Source of the DNA: Aureibaculum marinum
GTDB taxonomy: Bacteria > Bacteroidota > Bacteroidia > Flavobacteriales > Flavobacteriaceae
DNA: 64,000 nucleotides
Direction: 5' to 3'
NCBI RefSeq assembly: GCF_003813905.1
Contig: NZ_RPFJ01000002.1
Location: 434,001-498,000, forward strand
The position numbers were made by a program, and so were the translations under genes. Below the pieces are notes generated by a model that did no database searches, was not told the DNA's origin, and saw only the letters and a program-made list of their open reading frames with translations. Positions 56,682 through 64,000 of this stretch are shown piece after piece. The first letter of the stretch is position 1. The number at the start of each line of letters is the position of its first letter.

Positions 56682-56733
56682 GTCAATAAAAGTACGAATA
56701 ATCTTTGTATCCATTAAAAAAAAAGATCAAATT

Positions 56734-57225
56734 ATGGCTAAAGTTGGAATTATTATGGGCAGCAATTCAGATATGCCAGTAATGCAAGAGGCAATTACAA
56801 TATTACATGAATTTAATATAGATATAGAAATTGATATTGTTTCGGCTCATAGAACTCCTGATAAATTATATGATTATGCAAAAAATGCTCATATCCGTGG
56901 CGTACAAGTTATAATTGCTGGGGCTGGAGGGGCTGCTCACTTACCAGGAATGGTTGCATCAATGAGTCCACTTCCGGTAATTGGAGTTCCAATTAAATCG
57001 AGCAATTCTATTGATGGTTGGGATTCTGTTTTATCTATCCTTCAAATGCCAGGTGGTGTTCCTGTAGCAACAGTTGCTCTAAATGGAGCAAAAAATGCTG
57101 GAATATTAGCAGCTCAAATACTTGGAAGTAGTGATAAAAAAGTTCAACAAAAAATTATAGACTATAAAGAAGAGCTAAAAGTAAAAGTTAATAAAGCTTC
57201 TGAAGAAATTAGCCAACAAAAATAA
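56734..57225 (+). CDS. purE: N5-carboxyaminoimidazole ribonucleotide mutase
   Basis: This 163-residue cytoplasmic purine biosynthesis enzyme (class I PurE) has the conserved [26 protein letters not shown] with the catalytic His, and [11 protein letters not shown] motifs. It converts N5-CAIR to CAIR. purK is not the next gene here. The 156-base gap to the M3 peptidase gene is AT-rich and empty. Confidence 0.97.
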   Translation: MAKVGIIMGSNSDMPVMQEAITILHEFNIDIEIDIVSAHRTPDKLYDYAKNAHIRGVQVIIAGAGGAAHLPGMVASMSPLPVIGVPIKSSNSIDGWDSVLSILQMPGGVPVATVALNGAKNAGILAAQILGSSDKKVQQKIIDYKEELKVKVNKASEEISQQK

Positions 57226-57381
57226 AAAGGACTAAATAAGAATCTATAATTGTTGCTACTTAAATCAAAAAAGTAATTTTAAACCTAAAATCATTCTGAG
57301 ATACAAAAAATTTTAAATTGAGATTATTAATTTCAAAAAAGTTTTTTTCGGTTCATCTTGGGTGATAATTCTATAATAAAC

Positions 57382-59421
57382 ATGAATAATCCATTATTAC
57401 AACCATTTAATACCCCACATGCAACAGCACCATTTGCTAACATTGAAAATAAACATTTTAAACCTGCTTTTGAACAAGCCATAAAAATAGCAAAAGAGGA
57501 AATTACTAATATTACTGAAAACCCAGAACCCCCAACTTTTAAAAATACAATAGAAGCATTAGATTTCTCGGGATATACATTAGATAGATTATCTTCAATT
57601 TTCTTTAACCTAAATTCTGCTGAAACCAATGATGAAATTCAAAAAATTGCTCAAGAAATTTCACCTTTATTATCAGAATTTTCGAATGATATACGATTAA
57701 ATAAAAAATTATTTGAACGAATAAAAACAGTTTATAACCAAAAAGAAAAATTAAATTTATCAGTTGAACAAACTACCCTATTGGATAAAAAATACAAGAG
57801 TTTTTCTAGAAATGGAGCAAATCTGAATGATAAAGACAAAGCAAAGTTACGAGAAATTGACATGAAATTATCAAAACTTTCGCTACAATTTGGAGAAAAC
57901 GTATTGGCTGAAACTAATGCATTTGAAATGCATTTAATAGATGAAAATCAGCTTAAAGGATTACCTGAAGGAGTAAAAGAAGCTGCAAAAATGGCTGCCA
58001 AAGAAAAAGACCTTGAAGGATGGTTAATAACATTGGACTATCCAAGCTATATCCCTTTTATGACTTATGCAGAAGATAGAAATTTACGTGAAAAACTGGC
58101 CAAAGCTTTTGGTTCAAGAGCTTTTCAAAATAACAAAAACGACAATCAGCAAATTGTATTAAACATTGTTAAATTACGCCACGAAAGAGCTAATTTATTA
58201 GGGTATAAAACACATGCTCATTTTGTACTGGAAGAACGAATGGCAAAAACTCCAGAAAAGGTATTAAATTTTTTAAATGATTTATTAAAAAAAGCAAAAC
58301 CTGCTGCAGAAAAAGAGTTTACCAAGCTATCTGATTTTGCAAAAAATGACGGTATTAATCAATTACAAAAATGGGATGGAGCTTTTTATACTGAAAAACT
58401 AAAAAAGCAGTTGTTTAATTTAGATCAAGAAGCTTTAAAACCTTATTTTAAATTAGAAAATGTAATAGATGGAGCGTTTATTGTTGCCCATAAACTATTT
58501 GGATTAAAGTTTAATGAGGTTCAAAATATCGATAAGTATCACCAAGATGTTAAAACCTATGAAGTTACTAATGACAGTAATGAATTTATAGCTGTTTTTT
58601 ATGCAGATTTTTTTCCTAGAAAAGGCAAAAGAAATGGTGCTTGGATGACTTCCTTTAAAGGTCAATGGAAAAAAGATAATCAAAATTCGAGACCACATAT
58701 TTCTATCGTATGTAACTTTACAAAACCTACCGAGACAAAACCTTCGTTATTAACTTTTAACGAAGTTACTACATTGTTTCATGAATTTGGGCATGCTTTA
58801 CACGGCATGTTAGCAGATACGGTCTACCCTAGTCTTTCTGGAACAAATGTATATTGGGATTTTGTAGAGTTACCTAGTCAATTATTAGAGAATTGGTGTT
58901 ATGAAAAAGAAGCATTAGATTTATTTGCTAAACATTACCAAACCTATGAACCAATCCCTATAGAAATGGTTCAAAAAATAAAAGACTCTTCTAACTTTAT
59001 GGAAGGTATGCAAACCCTACGTCAGCTCAGTTTTGGATTGTTAGATATGAATTGGCATGCAGGTGAGTCTCCCGAAAAAATTGATAATGTAAAAGAATTT
59101 GAATTACAAGCTTTTGCCGATACGCAACTCTATCCTGATGTTATTGAAAATTGTATGAGCACATCATTTTCGCATATTTTTCAAGGTGGATATTCTAGCG
59201 GTTACTATTCCTATAAATGGGCAGAAGTATTGGATGCTGATGCCTTTGAATACTTTAAAGAAACAGGAATTTTTAATAAAAAAACAGCAACTAAACTCTT
59301 AAAAAATGTATTATCTAAAGGAGGTACAGACAACCCTATGGAATTATACAAACGTTTTAGAGGTAAAGAGCCTAGTAATGAGGCTTTATTGAAAAGAGCT
59401 GGACTGATTAGTAAAGATTGA
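57382..59421 (+). CDS. M3-family peptidase (oligopeptidase/peptidyl-dipeptidase)
   Basis: From this ATG (MNNPLLQPFNTPHATAPF) the protein has 679 residues, typical of M3A enzymes of the OpdA/Dcp type. The zinc motif FHEFGHALHG begins near H467, with the third ligand Glu about 25 residues later (VELPSQLLENW). No signal peptide is present, so it is cytoplasmic and degrades short peptides. A start at 57358 would extend the frame by eight residues without family similarity. The next gene overlaps its stop codon. Confidence 0.94.
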   Translation: MNNPLLQPFNTPHATAPFANIENKHFKPAFEQAIKIAKEEITNITENPEPPTFKNTIEALDFSGYTLDRLSSIFFNLNSAETNDEIQKIAQEISPLLSEFSNDIRLNKKLFERIKTVYNQKEKLNLSVEQTTLLDKKYKSFSRNGANLNDKDKAKLREIDMKLSKLSLQFGENVLAETNAFEMHLIDENQLKGLPEGVKEAAKMAAKEKDLEGWLITLDYPSYIPFMTYAEDRNLREKLAKAFGSRAFQNNKNDNQQIVLNIVKLRHERANLLGYKTHAHFVLEERMAKTPEKVLNFLNDLLKKAKPAAEKEFTKLSDFAKNDGINQLQKWDGAFYTEKLKKQLFNLDQEALKPYFKLENVIDGAFIVAHKLFGLKFNEVQNIDKYHQDVKTYEVTNDSNEFIAVFYADFFPRKGKRNGAWMTSFKGQWKKDNQNSRPHISIVCNFTKPTETKPSLLTFNEVTTLFHEFGHALHGMLADTVYPSLSGTNVYWDFVELPSQLLENWCYEKEALDLFAKHYQTYEPIPIEMVQKIKDSSNFMEGMQTLRQLSFGLLDMNWHAGESPEKIDNVKEFELQAFADTQLYPDVIENCMSTSFSHIFQGGYSSGYYSYKWAEVLDADAFEYFKETGIFNKKTATKLLKNVLSKGGTDNPMELYKRFRGKEPSNEALLKRAGLISKD

Positions 59422-60191
59422 AATATATAATCCATATTCTAATTGTAATTCTACTAACCGTTTTAACACAAGTTGGAGGAATTATATGGATTATATCTTT
59501 AATTGTTGCAATCAAACTAAACTATAAAAAAAGATATCTCTTTGTTGGATTATATTTATTATTTAATTTGCTAATTATTCCTCCTATTGCAAATTATTTT
59601 GGCAGAGTTGAATTATCTTATTTTAATGAAAATTTGAAACCAAAAAACATAATTTACCCACTATTATTTCGAAATTATGTAACTCCAGAGCTTAAAGAAT
59701 TATTAGAAAATTCTGCTCAAAACATTAATAACGAATATAATTTTCAGATAACATATTTGGATGCTAACTTTCCATTTTACAATGGCTTTCCATTATTACC
59801 GCATCTAAGTCATAACGATGGAAAAAAAGTAGACATCTCTTTTATGTACAAAACTAAAGATGGAAAAAGCACAAACAAAAAGCCATCTTTATCTGGTTAC
59901 GGAGCTTTTGTAAGTTCTGAAAATCCTACCTATTCAGATTGTCTAGGCAAAGGATATTGGCAATATGACTACACAAAATATTTCACTTTTGGCATTTTTA
60001 ATGATTTAGATTTTGATGAAAAAAGAACAAAAATTATAGTAGAAGAATTATTAAATCAACCAAAACTACAAAAGCTATTTATTGAGCCCTATCTAAAAAC
60101 CCAATTAAGATTAAACAATTCTGATAAAATCCGTTTCCATGGTTGCAGAGCTGTGAGACATGATGATCATATACATTTACAGATAAAATAA
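59418..60191 (+). CDS. Membrane-anchored candidate LAS-type metallopeptidase (MepA/M15-like)
   Basis: This 257-residue protein begins with TTG overlapping the upstream TGA. It has two hydrophobic helices (about 3-30 and 38-60) and then a soluble domain. H132 and D139 in SHNDGKKVD form the HxxxxxxD ligand pair of LAS peptidases. The C-terminal RHDDHIHLQ (H248, D250, H251, H253) matches the MepA-like HDDHFH element. LAS enzymes cleave peptidoglycan peptides. The soluble domain is probably periplasmic. The overall similarity is otherwise low, so I call it a candidate. It may be co-translated with the M3 peptidase. Confidence 0.65.
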   Translation: MKYIIHILIVILLTVLTQVGGIIWIISLIVAIKLNYKKRYLFVGLYLLFNLLIIPPIANYFGRVELSYFNENLKPKNIIYPLLFRNYVTPELKELLENSAQNINNEYNFQITYLDANFPFYNGFPLLPHLSHNDGKKVDISFMYKTKDGKSTNKKPSLSGYGAFVSSENPTYSDCLGKGYWQYDYTKYFTFGIFNDLDFDEKRTKIIVEELLNQPKLQKLFIEPYLKTQLRLNNSDKIRFHGCRAVRHDDHIHLQIK

Positions 60192-60216
60192 ATATTGTTT
60201 AAAAACATACAGGATA

Positions 60217-61449
60217 CTATTTATTTTTCTCTTCAATCCATCTTGAAAGGTATTTCGTACTTTGCATGGTGTGATGTTGTAACAAACTACCTATAAAGTT
60301 TTGCTCTCTATGTAAAGCTAAATTTTGTTGAATTTCTATAATTCTATTACTTAACTTTTCTGACAGACGTTTTTTATTAAAGACTGTATTTATAATTCTA
60401 ATTGCATTTTGTTGTGATTGTAACCATAAATTCTTATTGCCATACAATTCAATAGCTTTTTGTGCAAACTCTTCTGGGTTATCTATCACATAACCATTCC
60501 AAGGTAAATTATCATGCATCCCTTCTGCTCCAATAGTTGTAGTCACTGATGGTGTTCCGTTCAACATGGCATCTACTAACTTTCCTTTTAGTCCTGCCCC
60601 GAATTGAAGTGGTGCAAGTAAAACTTTTGCTTTTGAAATTACTTTGTGAGCATTCTCTGCTCTACCTTTTACAATAAACCCTTCTTTTTCGCAATGTAAA
60701 TCTGTTACTTTTTGAGAAGGGTACGATCCATAAATATACAAATTAACCTTAGGCAACTGCTTTCTAACTAATGGCCAAATGGTTTTCTTTAAATACAATA
60801 CGGATTGCCAATTGGGTTCATGTTTAAAATTTCCAATACTGATAAAATCTCGCCGTTGTTCAAAAGACGGTTTATTCAACAAATTATTTTCCGAAATAGC
60901 ATCTAGCATAAACGGCAATTGAACCAATAAATTTTCTGGAATTTTAAAATGATTTAACAAGAGTTGCTGTTCAAACGTAGAAATAATCAAAGACAAATCA
61001 CATCTATAAATTGAAGCTATTTCTCTTTTGGTAATATCAAGATGGTTTAATTGATTCCATTTAAACTCTATTCCCTTTTTTAAAGCTTCTAATCGTGTTT
61101 GCCTGAGACAATGTAAATCTTCGGTATCTAAAATACGGAGTGCATTTGGACAATTTTCGGTTACTCGCCAACCAAATTGTTCTTCAGTTATAAAACGGTC
61201 AAAAACTACAACATCAGGCTGTAAGCTTTTAATAAGACTATCGAAACTAGCATTGTTTAATTCAATAGTCACTCTATCAATTCCTAAATTTTCGAGATTA
61301 TCAACATATTCTGAATTTTGTGCAGCACTGGCAAAAGTGATTTGATAGTGCTCCTCTAAAAAAAAGTGAAGCAATTGCATCATTCTACTTCCGGCAGCTG
61401 TAGAAGTTGATTCAGGAAACACTAAACCGATAAACAAAACTTTTTGCAT
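60217..61449 (-). CDS. Glycosyltransferase family 1/4-type
   Basis: From this ATG (MQKVLFIGLVFPESTST) the protein has 410 residues. An upstream ATG at 61500 is less likely. It has a GT-B-type layout: an N-terminal acceptor half (LQPDVVVFDRFITEEQFG), then FISIGNFKHEPNWQS at the domain border, and the donor half motif FGAGLKGKLVDAMLNGTPSV with TTIGAEGMH. It probably adds a sugar to a cell-surface glycan. No polysaccharide cluster surrounds it. Convergent with the LAS-like gene, 25 bases apart. Confidence 0.87.
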   Translation of the reverse strand: MQKVLFIGLVFPESTSTAAGSRMMQLLHFFLEEHYQITFASAAQNSEYVDNLENLGIDRVTIELNNASFDSLIKSLQPDVVVFDRFITEEQFGWRVTENCPNALRILDTEDLHCLRQTRLEALKKGIEFKWNQLNHLDITKREIASIYRCDLSLIISTFEQQLLLNHFKIPENLLVQLPFMLDAISENNLLNKPSFEQRRDFISIGNFKHEPNWQSVLYLKKTIWPLVRKQLPKVNLYIYGSYPSQKVTDLHCEKEGFIVKGRAENAHKVISKAKVLLAPLQFGAGLKGKLVDAMLNGTPSVTTTIGAEGMHDNLPWNGYVIDNPEEFAQKAIELYGNKNLWLQSQQNAIRIINTVFNKKRLSEKLSNRIIEIQQNLALHREQNFIGSLLQHHTMQSTKYLSRWIEEKNK

Positions 61450-61557
61450 CTTGCTAAAATATAAAGATTGAATAAATTTACCACTAAAATCAAATTGCAA
61501 AAAGATAAAAAAATATAATCCGTTTTCTTTGAATGTTTATTATTAGCATATAATCCC

Positions 61558-61565
61558 TACTTTTG
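61558..61565 (+). promoter_or_regulatory. Candidate -7 element for lpdA
   Basis: TACTTTTG matches TAnnTTTG, 24 bases before the lpdA start. A -33 element at the usual distance is not evident. Confidence 0.4.
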
Positions 61566-61589
61566 TATTAATAAAATTAAATTTTACTT

Positions 61590-62996
61590 ATGAGTACATA
61601 TGATGTAGCCATTATTGGTTCAGGACCTGGAGGATATGTTGCAGCAATTCGCTGTGCACAATTAGGCATGAAAACTGCCATTATCGAAAAATACGATACC
61701 CTTGGTGGTACCTGTTTAAATGTTGGTTGTATTCCGTCAAAAGCATTGTTAGATTCTTCACATCATTACCATGATGCCATTTCTCATTTTGAAGAACATG
61801 GTATTGAAATAGCTGGTGATATTAAAGCCAATCTTAAAAAAATGATTGACCGTAAACAAAGTGTAGTTGATACTAACACTAGCGGTATCAAATATTTGAT
61901 GGATAAAAATAAAATTACAGTTTATCACGGTTTAGGATCTTTTAAAGATGCCACTCACATTACTATAAAAAAGTCGGATGGTAAATCTGAAAGCATTGAA
62001 GCTAAAAATACTATTATAGCAACAGGTTCAAAACCTTCTACTCTACCTTTTATAAAATTAGATAAAAAACGTGTTATTACTTCAACTGAAGCATTAAGCT
62101 TAAAAGAAGTTCCTAAACACTTAATTGTTATTGGTGGAGGAGTTATCGGATTAGAACTTGGGCAAGTATATAGAAGGCTAGGTGCTGAAGTTTCTGTTAT
62201 TGAATATATGGATAGAATCATACCAACAATGGATGCTTCTTTATCTAAAGAATTACAAAAAGTACTAAAAAAACAAGGGATAAAATTCTACACCAAACAC
62301 AAGGTAACTGCTGTTAAAGCTGGAGCAAAAGAGGTAACCATTACTGCAGATGATAAAAAAGGAAATCCTGTCGAATTTAAAGGAGATTACTGCTTAGTTT
62401 CTGTTGGTAGAAGACCTTATACTGAAGGTTTAAACCTAGACAAAGCTGGTGTAAAAGTCAATGATAGAGGTCAGATAGATGTAAACGACCATTTACAAAC
62501 CAATGTATCTAACATCTATGCTATTGGCGACGTAATAAAAGGAGCTATGCTTGCCCATAAAGCCGAAGAAGAAGGTGTATTTGTTGCTGAAGTGTTAGCT
62601 GGTCAAAAACCACATATTGATTATAATTTAATTCCTGGGGTAGTTTATACTTGGCCAGAAGTTGCTGCTGTTGGAAAAACAGAAGAACAACTTAAAGAAG
62701 CTGGAGTTGACTATAAATCAGGACAATTTGCAATGCGTGCGTTAGGCCGTTCTAGAGCCAGTGGAGATATTGATGGTTTTGTAAAAATACTAGCAGATGC
62801 TAAAACAGATGAAGTATTAGGAGTGCACATGTGTGGTGCACGAGTAGCTGATTTAATTTCTGAAGCAGTTGTTGCTATGGAATTTAGAGCGTCTGCTGAA
62901 GATATTGCTAGAATAAGCCATGCTCATCCAACATATGCCGAAGCAGTAAAAGAAGCAGCATTAGACGCTACTGATAAAAGAGCTTTACATAGTTAA
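61590..62996 (+). CDS. lpdA: Dihydrolipoyl dehydrogenase
   Basis: This 468-residue FAD enzyme reoxidizes dihydrolipoyl groups of 2-oxoacid dehydrogenase complexes (E3). The FAD motif GSGPGGYVAA is at 10-19, redox cysteines C42 and C47 are in GGTCLNVGCIPSKAL, the NAD motif is GGGVIGLELG and the catalytic His/Glu are in HAHPTYAEAVKEA. It is alone, not beside E1/E2 genes. A strong hairpin follows about 90 bases downstream. Confidence 0.97.
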   Translation: MSTYDVAIIGSGPGGYVAAIRCAQLGMKTAIIEKYDTLGGTCLNVGCIPSKALLDSSHHYHDAISHFEEHGIEIAGDIKANLKKMIDRKQSVVDTNTSGIKYLMDKNKITVYHGLGSFKDATHITIKKSDGKSESIEAKNTIIATGSKPSTLPFIKLDKKRVITSTEALSLKEVPKHLIVIGGGVIGLELGQVYRRLGAEVSVIEYMDRIIPTMDASLSKELQKVLKKQGIKFYTKHKVTAVKAGAKEVTITADDKKGNPVEFKGDYCLVSVGRRPYTEGLNLDKAGVKVNDRGQIDVNDHLQTNVSNIYAIGDVIKGAMLAHKAEEEGVFVAEVLAGQKPHIDYNLIPGVVYTWPEVAAVGKTEEQLKEAGVDYKSGQFAMRALGRSRASGDIDGFVKILADAKTDEVLGVHMCGARVADLISEAVVAMEFRASAEDIARISHAHPTYAEAVKEAALDATDKRALHS

Positions 62997-63083
62997 GTAA
63001 ACTCATCTTTCTTATATAACGTAAAGAGATAGAGAACTGCTCAAATGGCAAAATTGTTATTCTAATTATCCAGATAAGAAAAT

Positions 63084-63132
63084 AGCGAAGAATCTTTTAA
63101 ATTTATAATCTACAGTTAAAAGATTCTTCGCT
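63084..63132. terminator. Long hairpin downstream of lpdA
   Basis: A perfect 17-bp inverted repeat (AGCGAAGAATCTTTTAA and its complement) with a 15-base loop is followed by TATTTC. It lies 87 bases past lpdA and about 55 before the next gene. Probably a terminator, but the U-run is weak. Confidence 0.6.
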
Positions 63133-63186
63133 TATTTCAAAACAATAATGCTATCAAGTACAACATGATAATGCCAACAAACTAAT

Positions 63187-63642
63187 ATGAAAACATTAAA
63201 AAATAGTATTGTAGCAATTGTTATATTATCATTTATTGTAGCATGTACCACCCAAAAAGCAACCTCTACAAATTACCAAACTAGTAAGCAAGAAATTACA
63301 GCTATGTTGATGCAGCAAGCTAAAGATTGGTCAAATGGAGATTTAGAGGCCTTTATGCAAGGGTATATAAAATCTGACAGTTTAAAATTTGTAGGGAGTA
63401 ATGGACTCACTTACGGATGGAAACAAACGTTAGAGAATTATAAAAATGGATATCCCAATAAAGACCATATCGGTACTTTAACATTTAAATTACTAGATTT
63501 TGACCAACTTGCTAATAATGTGTTTTTAGTTATTGGAGAATTTCATTTAAAACGAAAAGTTGGTAACGCCAATGGAATGTTTTCAATTGTCTTAAAACGC
63601 ATAAATAAGCAATGGAAAATCGTAGCCGATCATTCATCTTAA
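63187..63642 (+). CDS. SnoaL/DUF4440-like lipoprotein (NTF2 fold)
   Basis: This 151-residue protein has a lipoprotein signal (SFIVACT, C20). The rest fits a cone-shaped NTF2-like fold of the DUF4440 group (AMLMQQAKDWSNGDLEAFMQGY, GSNGLTYGWKQTLENYKNGYP, HLKRKVGNANGMFSIVLKRI). Such proteins are often small ligand-binding or structural proteins without known catalysis. pabB begins 15 bases downstream, but nothing links the two functionally. Confidence 0.83.
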   Translation: MKTLKNSIVAIVILSFIVACTTQKATSTNYQTSKQEITAMLMQQAKDWSNGDLEAFMQGYIKSDSLKFVGSNGLTYGWKQTLENYKNGYPNKDHIGTLTFKLLDFDQLANNVFLVIGEFHLKRKVGNANGMFSIVLKRINKQWKIVADHSS

Positions 63643-63657
63643 CATAATATTGTTACC

Positions 63658-64000
63658 TTGAACGAAATCAATAAATCATTACGTACCTCAAAAAAAATCA
63701 CACTACAAAACCCAACTAATTTTAAAAAAAAATTACTGTATTGGGCTCAACAATATAATCAAGTTGTATGGCTAGATAGTAATAACTATCCTCTACAATA
63801 TTCAAACTACGATGCTGTACTAGCTATTGGTTTATATTCAAATTTACAATGTAAGTACCCCAACGCTTTTGACAAATTAAAAAACTATAGAAATAATATT
63901 AACGATTATATTTTTGGTTATTTAACTTATGATCTTAAAAATGATATTGAAAAGCTAACTTCTCAAAACTTTGACGGATTGCATTTTCCTGATTTATATT
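63658..64000 (+). CDS. pabB: Aminodeoxychorismate synthase component I, N-terminal part, cut by window edge
   Basis: A frame starts at TTG 63658 (NEINKSLRTSKKITLQNPTN) and stays open for 114 codons to the window end. Visible segments VVWLDSNNYPL, YDAVLAIG and FGYLTYDLKNDIEKL followed by FDGLHFPDLY resemble the N-terminal domain of PabB/anthranilate synthase I. It should convert chorismate toward 4-aminobenzoate for folate. No suitable ATG lies nearby, so TTG is chosen. TrpE is a less likely alternative because of the short N-terminus. Confidence 0.75.
   Translation, partial: MNEINKSLRTSKKITLQNPTNFKKKLLYWAQQYNQVVWLDSNNYPLQYSNYDAVLAIGLYSNLQCKYPNAFDKLKNYRNNINDYIFGYLTYDLKNDIEKLTSQNFDGLHFPDLY

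Overview
The window looks like chromosome from a marine-type member of the Flavobacteriaceae (Bacteroidota). The evidence is low G+C, a SusC/SusD uptake pair, three proteins with type IX secretion (T9SS) C-terminal sorting domains, Bacteroidetes-type promoters (TTTG, about 20 bases, TAnnTTTG), an isolated atpD-atpC pair, and housekeeping proteins of flavobacterial character. I found no rRNA, tRNA, CRISPR array, insertion sequence or prophage. No gap between genes exceeds about 300 bases.

Region 1 (1-13180) is an alpha-glucan/maltodextrin utilization locus. A leftward arm encodes a LacI-type regulator, an MFS sugar transporter, beta-phosphoglucomutase and a GH65 phosphorylase cut by the window edge. 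A rightward arm encodes SusC, SusD, a SusE-like starch-binding lipoprotein and a T9SS-secreted GH13 amylase. A 16-bp near-perfect LacI-type palindrome lies between the arms. The expected flow is extracellular cleavage by the amylase, SusCDE uptake, inner-membrane import of maltose or small oligosaccharides, phosphorolysis by GH65, and conversion of beta-glucose-1-phosphate to glucose-6-phosphate.

Region 2 (13201-23410) is a two-armed oxidative sugar locus. The leftward arm encodes a GMC oxidoreductase, a gluconate-2-dehydrogenase-subunit-3-like protein, a DUF1080 lipoprotein and an exported Gfo/Idh/MocA oxidoreductase. The rightward arm encodes a TIM-barrel isomerase lipoprotein, a NupG-like MFS transporter, a cytoplasmic Gfo/Idh/MocA protein, a second isomerase and a second DUF1080 lipoprotein. 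This fits periplasmic 3-keto-glycoside formation and cleavage followed by uptake and cytoplasmic reduction or isomerization. The substrate is not visible from sequence.

Region 3 (23475-43260) mixes housekeeping and envelope genes: dtd, two DUF3857/transglutaminase-like proteins, a feoA-feoB-small Cys-rich protein iron operon, a SCO protein, a T9SS protein that is a catalytic-domain-less piece of an M1 aminopeptidase, RseP, an M48 protease, atpD-atpC, a TonB-dependent receptor, a secreted M12B-type protease and an unrecognised lipoprotein.

Region 4 (43306-64000) is mostly core genes: ribF, serS, a TPR protein, a DUF4286 protein, rsmA, mgtE, glnS, a polyprenyl synthase, sigZ, a GH3-family protein, purE, an M3 peptidase, a glycosyltransferase, lpdA and the start of pabB. 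Its most unusual items are a 33-residue, 11-cysteine metallothionein-like peptide gene directly upstream of sigZ, and a membrane-anchored protein with the LAS-metallopeptidase (MepA/M15-like) residue pattern.
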